Of a stretch of 64,000 nt of DNA, positions 1-8,832 are shown piece by piece. A program made the position numbers and the translations under genes. Source of the stretch: Pedobacter sp. PACM 27299 (GTDB lineage Bacteria > Bacteroidota > Bacteroidia > Sphingobacteriales > Sphingobacteriaceae); assembly GCF_001412655.1 (NCBI RefSeq), contig NZ_CP012996.1:6083291-6147290 (forward strand), given 5' to 3'. The notes beneath the pieces are model-generated. The model did no database searches, was not told the origin of the DNA, and worked only from the letters and a program-made list of their open reading frames with translations. How positions within the stretch are numbered: position 1 is the first letter of the stretch; each line of letters opens with the position of its first letter.

Positions 1-1293
1 GGCTTGGGTAACCTGACGGAGGGGCTCAATGAGTCTTTCGGTTTTGCCCCGGCCCAGGTCAGCTATCTTATTTTATCCCATGCGCACATAGACCATTGCG
101 GTTTATTACCAAGATTGGTTGCGGAAGGATTTCGAGGAAACATTTACTGTACCCCTGCTACCAAAGACCTTTGTCGGATTTTGCTGCTGGATTCTGCAAA
201 GATTCAGACACAGGATGCCGAATACGCAAATAAGAAATTGCGACAAGGGGAACTTGAGGAAATGCCATTATATACTGAAAAAGATGTTTTGCAAACCCTG
301 GAACAGTTTAAAGTGGTTCCCTACAACCAGGATTTTCAAATTGATGCTGATGTAACCTTAAACTTTACAGATGCTGGTCATATCGTGGGCAGTGCCGCGG
401 TACATTTAAAAATTAAGGAAGAGGGGAAAACGATCAACCTGACTTTCAGTGGTGATGTGGGCAGGTATGGAGATTTGCTTTTGAAAAGCCCCCAATCCTT
501 CCCCCAGGCGGATTATGTCATCATAGAATCTACTTACGGCGACTCGCTTCATCAGGATCTTGATCCTATAGAAGATACTTTAAGAGAAATTATTGAGCAA
601 ACCTGTATCGTTAAGAAAGGAAAAGTCATTATTCCGGCATTTAGCGTCGGCCGTACTCAGGAATTACTTTACGCTTTGAATGCGATGGAGCTGAAAGATC
701 AATTGCCGGATGTACAGTATTACGTAGACAGTCCATTGTCTTTACAGGCTACAGAGGTACTCAGAAATCACCCGGAAGTATACAACAACGGTGTAAAAGA
801 AGTGATGAAAGTAGACCATGACATCTTCGGATTTAAGGGTTTAAAATTTATTGAAAGCGTAGAAGAATCTAAGGCTTTAAATGGTGATTCACGACCATGT
901 GTGATCATTTCATCCTCCGGCATGGCCGAGGGTGGCAGGGTAAAACACCATATCCGCAACAATATCAGTGATCAGAAAAACACTATCCTCATGGTGGGTT
1001 ATGCAGAACCGAGATCTTTAGCCGGCAAATTATTAGCGGGACATAAACAAGTTTGGCTTTTCGGTCAGGATTACGAAGTAGTTGCCGACATACGTTCGAT
1101 TAAATCGATGAGTGCGCATGGCGATTACGAAGACCTGCTACAATTCTTATCCGGACAAAACCCTGCACTTGTAAAGCAGGTGTTTTTAGTGCATGGAGAA
1201 TATAAAGTTCAACAGGTATTTGCACAGCATTTACAGGATAAAGGCTTCCAGCATATACTCATTCCAGAACAACATCAGGAATTTGAGGTCTAA
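1..1293 (+). CDS. MBL-fold/beta-CASP metallohydrolase (RNA-processing exonuclease family), 5'-truncated
   Basis: The frame is open from base 1, so the true start lies upstream of the window. A TTG at position 4 is probably not the start, because the beta-strand that normally precedes the first metal motif is missing. Visible motifs are HAHIDHCG (HxHxDH zinc site) about 27 residues in, a central metal-ligand aspartate in SGDVGRYGD, ESTYGD, the beta-CASP stretch IPAFSVGRTQE, and the C-terminal SAHGD and VHGE motifs. This arrangement is that of the CPSF/RNase-J-like metallo-beta-lactamase superfamily, which cleaves RNA phosphodiesters in the cytoplasm. The precise substrate cannot be told from sequence. 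It ends 27 bases before the methyltransferase gene and may be cotranscribed with it. Confidence 0.88.
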   Translation, partial: GLGNLTEGLNESFGFAPAQVSYLILSHAHIDHCGLLPRLVAEGFRGNIYCTPATKDLCRILLLDSAKIQTQDAEYANKKLRQGELEEMPLYTEKDVLQTLEQFKVVPYNQDFQIDADVTLNFTDAGHIVGSAAVHLKIKEEGKTINLTFSGDVGRYGDLLLKSPQSFPQADYVIIESTYGDSLHQDLDPIEDTLREIIEQTCIVKKGKVIIPAFSVGRTQELLYALNAMELKDQLPDVQYYVDSPLSLQATEVLRNHPEVYNNGVKEVMKVDHDIFGFKGLKFIESVEESKALNGDSRPCVIISSSGMAEGGRVKHHIRNNISDQKNTILMVGYAEPRSLAGKLLAGHKQVWLFGQDYEVVADIRSIKSMSAHGDYEDLLQFLSGQNPALVKQVFLVHGEYKVQQVFAQHLQDKGFQHILIPEQHQEFEV

Positions 1294-1320
1294 CATTAAA
1301 GGTTTTTTTATCTTTGCCGG

Positions 1321-2010
1321 ATGGACGTTTTTGGTGAAGCCTTAAAAGATCAATTTAGAAAGCCACCTGCAGAAACTTTGTGGGTACACAATTCTTATGA
1401 TGAACCGGAAGAGATGCCGGTCGACATTTATTTTAGGGATGAAGCAGAAATGCCTGAGCTTGAACTCAGGGCTATGGAACTTTGCAAAGGAAAAGTGCTG
1501 GACGTGGGTGCAGGTGTAGGTAGTCATGCCCTGGTGCTTCAAAATCGCGGCTTTAATGTAACTGGCATGGACATCTCCCTGCCTGCCGTAGAGATCATGA
1601 AGGAACGTGGATTAAAACAGGTCATTGCAGGAAATATCCTGATTTATAAAGATGAAAAATATGACACGCTTCTTTTTATGATGAATGGAATCGGGCTTAC
1701 AGGCTCTATTTCCGGACTAAAATCATTTTTGAAACAAGTTAAAGACTTATTGAATCCAGGTGGTCAGTTGATATTCGACAGTTCAGACCTCTCCTACCTT
1801 TACCAGGAAATTCCTTTCCCTAATCATGGGTACTTTGGAGAAGTTAGTTTCAGATACGAATATAAAGGGCTTAAAGGAGATTGGTTCAAATGGGTATATG
1901 TAGACCAAAGCACATTGATTGAAATTGCCAAGGCTAATGGCTGGGAGCCAGAAATCATTTTTGAAGACGGACAGGATCAGTACCTGGCCAGACTAAGCAT
2001 TAAAGCTTAA
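1321..2010 (+). CDS. class I SAM-dependent methyltransferase
   Basis: The protein has 229 residues. The S-adenosylmethionine-binding glycine motif LDVGAGVGSH lies near residue 60, followed by an acidic residue at the end of strand 2 (TGMDIS). Motif IV is replaced by a hydrophobic MMNGIGL stretch, and a post-motif LLNPGGQLIFDSSD follows near residue 143. This is the Rossmann-like methyltransferase fold (Methyltransf_11/25 type). The substrate is unknown; small molecules are more usual for this size than nucleic acids. A TATCTTTG box at 1309-1316 resembles the Bacteroidota -7 element but sits only 4 bases before the ATG and its nearest TTTG is spaced too far (23 bases), so I do not annotate a promoter. 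Confidence 0.85.
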   Translation: MDVFGEALKDQFRKPPAETLWVHNSYDEPEEMPVDIYFRDEAEMPELELRAMELCKGKVLDVGAGVGSHALVLQNRGFNVTGMDISLPAVEIMKERGLKQVIAGNILIYKDEKYDTLLFMMNGIGLTGSISGLKSFLKQVKDLLNPGGQLIFDSSDLSYLYQEIPFPNHGYFGEVSFRYEYKGLKGDWFKWVYVDQSTLIEIAKANGWEPEIIFEDGQDQYLARLSIKA

Positions 2011-2078
2011 CTAATACCAGTACCAAACTGGTTCTTCTTAATTAAGGCATAGAAAAATAAAATTGATTGAAAATATAA

Positions 2079-2115
2079 AAAGCGCCGTATCATGATCAAC
2101 ATGGTACGGCGCTTT
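2079..2115. terminator. bidirectional intrinsic terminator
   Basis: An 11-bp perfect stem, AAAGCGCCGTA at 2079-2089 pairing with TACGGCGCTTT at 2105-2115, is flanked by A-rich and T-rich runs on its two sides. It lies between the convergent methyltransferase and peptidase T genes and can serve both. Confidence 0.8.
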
Positions 2116-2171
2116 CATTTTCTATAGTGCTGTTATTCCACGAATGTTAAGTGAGCAGCGCTAAAATATAA

Positions 2172-3425
2172 CTAAGCTTTTTCTTCCCAGATTGCTGCGA
2201 TGTTAATGATAGTTTCCACTGCTTTTTCCATATCCTGAACCGATGCCCATTCTTGTTTACCATGGAAAGCGTGTTCACCAGCAAAGATATTAGGACAAGG
2301 CAAGCCCATAAAAGAAAGACGTGAACCATCGGTTCCTCCTCTGATACTTTGTCTTTTTGGTTTGATACCCGCTCTTTCTATCGCTTCGATACCATAAGCA
2401 ATCACTTGTGGGTACTCATCCAATACCTTTTTCATATTTCGGTATTGTTCTGTGATTTTCAGCTCGTAGGTAGAGTTTGGGAAATCTTCAATGATGTTTC
2501 TTACGGTTGCATCCAGCATTTCGCCATTGGCTTCCAGCTGTTCATCATCAAAAGCGCGTAAGATAAAACGTGCTTCTGCCTGTTCTACGCTTCCACTAAT
2601 CGTAACCGGGTGGATAAACCCTTCTTTTCCTTCAGTAGATTCCGGAGAAAGGCAGTCTGAAGGTAAAGAGCTGATCACATCTGATAAGATTTTGATCGCA
2701 CTTTCCATTTTATCTTTTGCAAATCCAGGGTGGGTACTTACTCCTTTAATAGTCAATACTGCGCCATCTGCAGAAAAAGTTTCATCTTCGATAGAACCTA
2801 AAGTCTCTCCATCTACGGTATAAGCAAAATCAGCACCTAATTTTTTCAGATCTGCTTTATCGACACCTCTGCCGATTTCTTCATCCGGAGTAAATAAAAT
2901 CTTTATTGTTCCGTGTTTGTGGGTTGGATTTTGCATTAAGAAAGCTGCTGCCTCCATAATTTCGGCCAAGCCGGCTTTATTATCAGCACCAAGCAATGTT
3001 GTTCCGCTGGCGGTAAAGATGTCATTCCCAATCTGGTGTTTTAGATCCGGGTGTTCTGACATTTTCAGCACGATGTTATGGTCGTCAGGAAGGACAAGGT
3101 CTTCTCCCTGGTAGTTGGCATGAATAATTGGTTTCACATTTGTGCCGCTGCAGTCTGGAGAAGTATCCATGTGTGAGCAGAAACAAATTACAGGCACCTT
3201 TTTTTCTGTATTAGAAGGGATGGTTGCATATACATACCCGAAATCATCAAGATGGGCATCAGTGATTCCCAATTCTAATAATTCCTCCACAAGAACCTTT
3301 CCTAAGTTCTTTTGCTTCTCTGTAGAAGGCACGGTGGTTGACATTGGGTCTGACTGCGTATCAATCTGCACGTATTTAGCAAATCGGTTTTGAAGGGAAT
3401 TGTTTTTATTTTGATAATTTAGCAT
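2172..3425 (-). CDS. pepT: peptidase T (tripeptide aminopeptidase, M20 family)
   Basis: This cytosolic zinc aminopeptidase removes the N-terminal residue from tripeptides. The start at 3425 (MLNYQNKNNS) gives 417 residues, close to the family's usual length of about 410; the longer reading from 3470 adds a 15-residue hydrophobic head not expected in PepT. Metal and catalytic motifs are in the family order: SHMDTSPD, then LGADNKAG, PDEEIGRG (catalytic glutamate and metal ligand), VDGE, and a C-terminal FAGEHAFHGKQEW with the last metal histidine. QSIRGGTDGSRLS is also a hallmark. The start is only 28 bases from the divergent outer-membrane protein gene, so the promoters must overlap it. Confidence 0.95.
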   Translation of the reverse strand: MLNYQNKNNSLQNRFAKYVQIDTQSDPMSTTVPSTEKQKNLGKVLVEELLELGITDAHLDDFGYVYATIPSNTEKKVPVICFCSHMDTSPDCSGTNVKPIIHANYQGEDLVLPDDHNIVLKMSEHPDLKHQIGNDIFTASGTTLLGADNKAGLAEIMEAAAFLMQNPTHKHGTIKILFTPDEEIGRGVDKADLKKLGADFAYTVDGETLGSIEDETFSADGAVLTIKGVSTHPGFAKDKMESAIKILSDVISSLPSDCLSPESTEGKEGFIHPVTISGSVEQAEARFILRAFDDEQLEANGEMLDATVRNIIEDFPNSTYELKITEQYRNMKKVLDEYPQVIAYGIEAIERAGIKPKRQSIRGGTDGSRLSFMGLPCPNIFAGEHAFHGKQEWASVQDMEKAVETIINIAAIWEEKA

Positions 3426-3453
3426 AGTCTTAAAAAAAACAAAGCTAAATAAT

Positions 3454-4158
3454 TTGAAAGCAATTATCACTGGATGCCTGTTACTTCTATCTTTTATTCC
3501 TGTTAAAGCTCAAACCAATTTCTATAAAATCAGTGTTGGTGGTGGTTTTGGAGTTACTCAATCTTTTACTGACCTAAAAAAACATGACTTTGGTCTGGCA
3601 GGTTATGGCGTCATCGATTATTATTTCAGTCCTTTTATTAGTGCTGGTTTGGAGGGACAAATGGGCGAAATTAATAGTGGAGATGTAAAAACAGACGCTG
3701 CTGGTCGTCAATCCATCAATACTTACAAAGCGATTAACTTCAATACCAAATTTGGATTAGGCACTTTGATTGACTATCGTCGTGGTGGTTTTGCGAATAC
3801 AATTAAGGGACTTTACCTGGGCACCGGGCTTGGAATGGTGATGAACTCGGTTAACAATGTACGCAAAGTCAGTTATGAACAAGAAATCCCATATCCCGGT
3901 AAAAGTAAATCAACAGACCTACTCATTCCGATCAATCTAGGCATTAACTTTTATTTCCCTGATCGATACGGCTATTGCCGTTATATTTTAAACTTCAATT
4001 ACCAGAGCACATTTACTTTGGGAGAGGGCTTAGATGGTTACGACAATTCTTCTGTTAATTTTAAAGCTGGCAAACCAGATGCCTATACCTACTTCTCTGT
4101 GGGGATGAGGTATCAGTTTGGCAGTATCGGCCTTGCCGATAAAACATTATTTTATTAA
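3454..4158 (+). CDS. outer-membrane beta-barrel protein, function unknown
   Basis: The protein has 234 residues. An N-terminal signal peptide (hydrophobic GCLLLLSFIP followed by VKAQ) directs export with probable cleavage after AQ at about residue 20. The rest alternates polar and hydrophobic residues with many glycine/aromatic pairs and ends with a beta-strand-like segment, as in small outer-membrane beta-barrels. The start is TTG: the signal peptide begins right there and an in-frame stop lies at 3415-3417, so no ATG start is available upstream. No specific function is recognisable. Confidence 0.75.
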   Translation: MKAIITGCLLLLSFIPVKAQTNFYKISVGGGFGVTQSFTDLKKHDFGLAGYGVIDYYFSPFISAGLEGQMGEINSGDVKTDAAGRQSINTYKAINFNTKFGLGTLIDYRRGGFANTIKGLYLGTGLGMVMNSVNNVRKVSYEQEIPYPGKSKSTDLLIPINLGINFYFPDRYGYCRYILNFNYQSTFTLGEGLDGYDNSSVNFKAGKPDAYTYFSVGMRYQFGSIGLADKTLFY

Positions 4159-4197
4159 CCTATAAAAAATCCGTTTCTTACGAAAAAACACCTTATC

Positions 4198-4806
4198 ATG
4201 GAATACCTTACCCAGACTCCCGTTGCCTCGATCATCTTTCTTTTCACGATCGTGACTAGTATTTATGCCTTTAATGATCATGGGTTATTTGGGAAATTTA
4301 TGTTACACCCTTATAGTGTATCGAGAAAACACAAGTTATACACGTTAATTACCAGCGGTCTGATTCATGCGGATTGGATGCACCTGATTTTTAACATGAT
4401 GACCTTTTACTTCTTTGCCTTCAGACTGGAAGCCATGATTGGTTCCTGGCAGTTCGGTTTATTGTACGTTTTAGCTTTGGTTTTGAGTGACATCCCTTCG
4501 GTGATCAAACACAAAGATGACATGTGGTACAATAGCCTTGGTGCTTCTGGTGCAATTAGCGCGGTACTGTTTAGCTTTATCTTATTTGATCCGATGTCTA
4601 AGATGATCATCTTCCCATTGCCTATCCCAATCTGGGCCTGGTTATTTGGATTGCTATATTTAGCATATTGCTGGCAGATGGCAAAAAGGGCGCAGGACAA
4701 TATCAATCATGACGCCCATTTTTTCGGTGCATTAACAGGTTTAATCTTTACCGTAATTTTTGTTCCGGGAATCATTCCTCATTTTATTAGCCGCCTTATT
4801 GGGTAG
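4198..4806 (+). CDS. rhomboid-family intramembrane serine protease
   Basis: This 202-residue integral inner-membrane protein has about six hydrophobic segments. The catalytic serine is in GASGAIS near residue 118 (rhomboid GxSG motif), and the partner histidine is in HDAHFFGALTG near residue 172, in the last helix. The HADWMHLIFNMM segment near residue 60 matches the conserved rhomboid HxxxxHxxxN region. Rhomboids cut transmembrane helices of other proteins; the target here is unknown. Its last 11 bases overlap the end of the convergent neighbour. Confidence 0.92.
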   Translation: MEYLTQTPVASIIFLFTIVTSIYAFNDHGLFGKFMLHPYSVSRKHKLYTLITSGLIHADWMHLIFNMMTFYFFAFRLEAMIGSWQFGLLYVLALVLSDIPSVIKHKDDMWYNSLGASGAISAVLFSFILFDPMSKMIIFPLPIPIWAWLFGLLYLAYCWQMAKRAQDNINHDAHFFGALTGLIFTVIFVPGIIPHFISRLIG

Positions 4807-5764
4807 CAGGCAAACAAGCCGGTTCAAAATAACTGATCGGATTTGTTGGGTCTTTAATAATCTCAAACAACGTATGTCCCCAAGGTTTCCAGAAATCCTG
4901 TAATACCTGGGCATACGTTTTATGCTGCCAATGGTCGAAAAGGGCTTTATTCATCGTTCCTCTCAATGGCATTGCATCAATATAAACTGTTCCTTCTACC
5001 GTCATTACCGTATATTCTGGCAATCTGTTGAACAGGTAAGCAGAATAATAGAAACGTGCACAAAGTTCTTCAAATTGCTGTGCGGAAAGTGGTTTGGTAC
5101 CAACTTGCTCCAGGAGCTCTCTATGAAAGATCTTATTCGTTCCGTTATCTTGTAAACAAGCGATAATTCCGAAATCTTTCAATTTCAAAGAGAAGGTCAG
5201 GGTATTGATCTCATCTCTAAAGCTGAAACTCGTTTCTTGCTCTTCCAGAGGCACCACTACAATAGACCATGGGATAAAATCTTCATACACCACATCTCTA
5301 TAAATGCTTTGAATCATGGTATTCAGGTTTCCAAATTTATGCATCAAACCCTGGGACATATTCACACCATCAGCAGAAATCTGCTGTAAACGTACTGCCG
5401 CATTCATTTCAATATAAATCAGGCTGTACATAAACTTACCGATCCATTTGAACAGATCTTCTTCCGATAATGCGGAAACCGCAGCGTAACCTTCAGAGAA
5501 AGCCGCAGCAATCTTAGCTTCTAATGGCTGGATAAAATTCTCCGATACTTCTGTACTGCAAGGCACTTTTAAGGTATTGTAGGCACGAACACTCTCATCC
5601 AATAACTTAATTTGCTCTTCTCCGGAAAAGTTGGCGACTTTCAACAGCCAGTCTGGCAATACATTGATTTCCTCCACTGGAGCATCGAAGGTTTCTCCAC
5701 TCAGGAAGCAGTTTTTATATTTAAAATCGAAGTTTTTAAATGGCTGATATATTGTGCTATTCAT
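4796..5764 (-). CDS. hypothetical protein conserved in appearance, function unknown
   Basis: I do not recognise this 322-residue protein. It has no signal peptide and no membrane segment, is rich in aromatic and acidic residues, and looks like a soluble mixed alpha/beta protein. The compositional pattern and length make a real gene likely. Its 3' end overlaps the rhomboid gene by 11 bases tail to tail, and its start is divergent from the dipeptide epimerase gene. There is no visible catalytic motif. Confidence 0.7.
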   Translation of the reverse strand: MNSTIYQPFKNFDFKYKNCFLSGETFDAPVEEINVLPDWLLKVANFSGEEQIKLLDESVRAYNTLKVPCSTEVSENFIQPLEAKIAAAFSEGYAAVSALSEEDLFKWIGKFMYSLIYIEMNAAVRLQQISADGVNMSQGLMHKFGNLNTMIQSIYRDVVYEDFIPWSIVVVPLEEQETSFSFRDEINTLTFSLKLKDFGIIACLQDNGTNKIFHRELLEQVGTKPLSAQQFEELCARFYYSAYLFNRLPEYTVMTVEGTVYIDAMPLRGTMNKALFDHWQHKTYAQVLQDFWKPWGHTLFEIIKDPTNPISYFEPACLPATQ

Positions 5765-5847
5765 ACTGGGTACAATATTAAGTATATTATTTTTACATTC
5801 GCTGCAGCGCTGATTTTTTAACTTTGATATTACTAAATACCCAATTT

Positions 5848-6894
5848 ATGTCCATGCAGGTCGCCTATACGTCATACAATCTGGAACTAAAACATCCTTT
5901 TACCATTGCTAAGTTTTCTAGAACCAGTACGCCGCTGATGCTGCTGAAATTGGGCTATGAAAGTGAAACCGGATATGGGGAGGCTTCTATGGTTCCTTAC
6001 CTGGGGGAACATGTGGAAACAGCTACTGCATTCTTAAAAAAAGTAGATTGGAATCGCTTTACATTTCCTTTCAATTTTGAGGAAATCACCGCTTATCTGG
6101 ATTTCCTGGATACTGGAAATACCGCTATAAAGGCAGCTATAGATATCGCCTTAAATGATTTAAACGGAAAACTCCTGCAAAAGGCCTGTTATGAAATCTA
6201 TGGCGCCGATCCTTCCAAAATGCCACTTGCTTCGTATACCATTGGTATCGACGAGCCGGAGGTGATCAGGGAAAAAGTATTGGACGCTAAAAATTTTAGC
6301 ATTCTAAAAGTAAAGCTGGGAAGAGACAACGATAAAGAGCTGATTCAAACCATTCGGAGCATGACCGATGTTCCATTGTATATTGATGCCAATCAGGGCT
6401 GGAACAATAAAAAACAAGCTATTGATATGATTTACTGGCTGCATGATCAGGGTGCCGTACTGATTGAACAGCCGATGGACAAATCAGACCTGGATGGCAA
6501 TGCCTGGTTAACCGGGCGGAGTCCGATCCCAATTCTGGCGGATGAGGCGGTGCAGCGCCTAGCTGATATTGATGGACTAAGAGGGGCTTACCATGGCATC
6601 AATATCAAACTCATGAAAAGTGCTGGTATGTCTGAAGCCTCGCTAATGATTAAAAAAGCGCGTTCTTTCGGTATGAAAGTATTGATTGGCTGTATGAGTG
6701 AGAGTTCCTGTGCCACGCAGGCGGGGATGGCGCTTGCTCCACTCTGTGATTGGGCTGATTTGGATGGTCCCTGGCTAACCAGGAACAATCCATTTGATGC
6801 CCCGCAAATCATTGCGGGGAGATATCAGTTGAAAAATTTGCCTGGATTAGGCTTAGAAAGGATTAACCCTTCAATTCTGCTTCCTTTTTCTTAA
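5848..6894 (+). CDS. L-Ala-D/L-Glu-type dipeptide epimerase (enolase superfamily)
   Basis: The enzyme epimerises the second residue of dipeptides, usually in murein peptide recycling, in the cytoplasm. I choose the ATG at 5848 (MSMQVAYTSYN), giving 348 residues; an upstream TTG at 5824 adds eight unrelated residues. The enolase-superfamily signature is complete: KVK (general base lysine) near residue 153, metal ligands in YIDANQGW, IEQPMD and LADEAV, and the second base lysine in NIKLMKSAG. CMSESS follows near residue 288. The substrate preference cannot be read with certainty. Its last 32 bases overlap the convergent small membrane-protein gene. Confidence 0.88.
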   Translation: MSMQVAYTSYNLELKHPFTIAKFSRTSTPLMLLKLGYESETGYGEASMVPYLGEHVETATAFLKKVDWNRFTFPFNFEEITAYLDFLDTGNTAIKAAIDIALNDLNGKLLQKACYEIYGADPSKMPLASYTIGIDEPEVIREKVLDAKNFSILKVKLGRDNDKELIQTIRSMTDVPLYIDANQGWNNKKQAIDMIYWLHDQGAVLIEQPMDKSDLDGNAWLTGRSPIPILADEAVQRLADIDGLRGAYHGINIKLMKSAGMSEASLMIKKARSFGMKVLIGCMSESSCATQAGMALAPLCDWADLDGPWLTRNNPFDAPQIIAGRYQLKNLPGLGLERINPSILLPFS

Positions 6895-7069
6895 GTGTTG
6901 CACGCATCTCTTTTACCAGCTGCAGCTTTACATATAAGAAGAAGATACCAGTAGCCGCAAAAAGGGCCATGGCCAGGTATTGTTTATTGTTGAAACCCCA
7001 TGTTCCACCAAAGATGGAAATGATCAGTCCTATGTTATAAAAAACGTTTAATGCGATTTTTTTTCCCAT
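6863..7069 (-). CDS. small two-helix membrane protein (DUF6358-like)
   Basis: The 68-residue protein has two hydrophobic segments (about residues 7-24 and 33-49) and a lysine/glutamate-rich cytoplasmic tail. It resembles the short Sphingobacteriaceae family I know as DUF6358; this is recollection, not a search. It starts 2 bases after the rhodanese stop, so the two genes form an operon. The function is unknown. Confidence 0.7.
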   Translation of the reverse strand: MGKKIALNVFYNIGLIISIFGGTWGFNNKQYLAMALFAATGIFFLYVKLQLVKEMRATLKKKEAELKG

Positions 7070-7071
7070 GA

Positions 7072-7392
7072 TTAGTAAACAGGCATATTAGGATCGAAAG
7101 CCTCTTTCCAGGCAACGATACCACCTTTTAGGTTATATAAATTGGTTAATCCAAGCATTTGTTCTAACTGCATTACTGCTGCTGCGCTTCTTTTACCACT
7201 TCTGCATTGAATAATTACGGGTTTATCCTGAGCAATCTGATCTGCTTCAATTAGGATACCACCTAAAGGGATGTTCAAACCATCAAGATTCGAAGTTTCA
7301 TATTCAAAAGTTTCCCTTACATCAATCAGTTGGAAATCTTCTTTATTGTCGATCTTTTCTTTTAGTTCCTGAACGGTTATTTCCTTTATCAT
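7072..7392 (-). CDS. rhodanese-like sulfurtransferase domain protein
   Basis: This is a single-domain rhodanese of 106 residues from the ATG at 7392 (MIKEITVQEL); the reading from 7410 adds six residues with no support. It shows LIDVRETFEY near residue 19 (the conserved DVRE/xxE motif) and the active-site loop QCRSGKRSAAA with the persulfide-carrying cysteine near residue 64, ending with NLKGGIVAWK. It is cytosolic, as there is no signal peptide. Such proteins move sulfane sulfur; the acceptor is unknown. Confidence 0.92.
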   Translation of the reverse strand: MIKEITVQELKEKIDNKEDFQLIDVRETFEYETSNLDGLNIPLGGILIEADQIAQDKPVIIQCRSGKRSAAAVMQLEQMLGLTNLYNLKGGIVAWKEAFDPNMPVY

Positions 7393-7559
7393 ATTTTTAG
7401 CTTTTTTCAAAGATAAGCAATGCCGAAAATATTATGGTTAAAAAAACCACAAAATCACATTCAGATGAAGATAATGGGATCATTTCAAGCAAATTACTGT
7501 AACAACTAGGTGAGCTGCGCGTTTAATAGTCAGTCTTTAGTAACTTTGAAATTTACATC

Positions 7560-8657
7560 ATGAATTCTATATCTCGTTTCTTCTGGTTTTGCTCGGGAGC
7601 GCACATTTCCACACTCGAGAAACATCCTACCGAACATAATAAATACCTGGGAATAGGCGCTACCATTTTCTTCACAGGCTTATTTGCTGCACTATCTGGT
7701 GGCTATGCCATGTATTTCGTTTTTAAAGGAGATACCACAGCCGTACTTTTTGCACTGTTTTTTGGCTTGATCTGGGGGTTGGCCATTTTTAATATGGACC
7801 GCTATATTGTGGCCAGCATCAACAAAAGTGCTAGTACAAATAAGCAAATTCTACAGGCCACCCCAAGGATATTACTGGCCATTATGATTGGACTCGTCAT
7901 CTCCCGTCCATTGGAATTGAAAATATTTGATAAAGAGATTAAGGAAAGACTAAAAGTAAGCTACCTGAACAACCAGCGTTCCAAAATCGATACTTTAAAT
8001 GCCTCATTTGGGAATAAGTATAAGATTGAGCTCGGAAAGCTTAACGATGTGAAAGCAGAGCGTGATTCCTTGGCGAGTGCCATCAAGGCGGACAGACAAA
8101 AATTAAACTTTGAGATCTTTGGGAATAAGACTTTGGAAACTTCCGGCGTAATGGGTTATGGCCCCTATGCGAAAAGGAAAGAAGCGGAGTTGAAACAGCG
8201 GGAACAGAATCTTGATACGCTGACGGCAGATGTCAGGGCACTGGAAAAATTTGTGGACGGAAGAAAACAATTTGATGGACTGATGACAGAGAAACTCTTT
8301 ACCGGTAAACAACTGGACAGCCTGAGTAATATTGCGGGCTTTGCCGACAGAAACTGGGCATTAGGCCAGCTGAGCTTTAATACCGATGGGACAAGAGATG
8401 TGAACACTTCACTTGCGGTCACTTTCATTGGCCTGCTGTTTATTTTCTTTGAGTGCCTACCCGTATTTGTAAAGCTGATGAGTGGCCGCGGGCCCTATGA
8501 CCATTCTATACAGAATCTGGAAGAAACACAGATTTACGCTTCCGATAAAGATAAGGAGTATGAGATAGCGGTGATAGATGGTGTTCAGGAGACCCGCATT
8601 GAAACCGAAATCCAACGCAGAAAACGAGAACTGACACATCCTTCTACAGAAGAATAA
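7560..8657 (+). CDS. DUF4407 domain-containing membrane protein
   Basis: The protein has 365 residues. The opening SRFFWFCSGA motif and the run of three membrane segments near residues 28-50, 58-78 and 97-113 are characteristic of DUF4407. A long charged coiled-coil-like region (about residues 120-250) follows, then a final membrane helix near 282-303 and a charged tail. The function is not established. A TAACTTTG box at 7541-7548, twelve bases before the ATG, fits a Bacteroidota -7 element, but I see no clear -33 box. There is no operon partner; the flanking gaps exceed 140 bases. Confidence 0.85.
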   Translation: MNSISRFFWFCSGAHISTLEKHPTEHNKYLGIGATIFFTGLFAALSGGYAMYFVFKGDTTAVLFALFFGLIWGLAIFNMDRYIVASINKSASTNKQILQATPRILLAIMIGLVISRPLELKIFDKEIKERLKVSYLNNQRSKIDTLNASFGNKYKIELGKLNDVKAERDSLASAIKADRQKLNFEIFGNKTLETSGVMGYGPYAKRKEAELKQREQNLDTLTADVRALEKFVDGRKQFDGLMTEKLFTGKQLDSLSNIAGFADRNWALGQLSFNTDGTRDVNTSLAVTFIGLLFIFFECLPVFVKLMSGRGPYDHSIQNLEETQIYASDKDKEYEIAVIDGVQETRIETEIQRRKRELTHPSTEE

Positions 8658-8832
8658 TCTTTTTATACAAAAAAGAAGCTGCCATGTACTCCACATCGGC
8701 CTTTGTACTCAAAAGAGTGCTAAAAACTGTAGAAATCCGTAACATTTTACTTTATAAATCAACTAATCATCAGTTGCTGTCTTAAAGTATTAATGTTAAA
8801 CAATTGAACCATAAAAAAACAATTATATTCTG

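Noticed and set aside
1309..1316. TATCTTTG box before the methyltransferase as a promoter
   Set aside because: Only 4 bases from the ATG and its TTTG partner is 23 bases away, outside the usual spacing.
2349..3393. Several plus-strand reading frames opposite peptidase T
   Set aside because: They are antisense shadows; the minus-strand frame has complete M20 motifs.
3426..3470. Longer N-terminus of peptidase T starting at 3470
   Set aside because: It would overlap the divergent outer-membrane gene start and adds a hydrophobic head not found in this cytosolic family.
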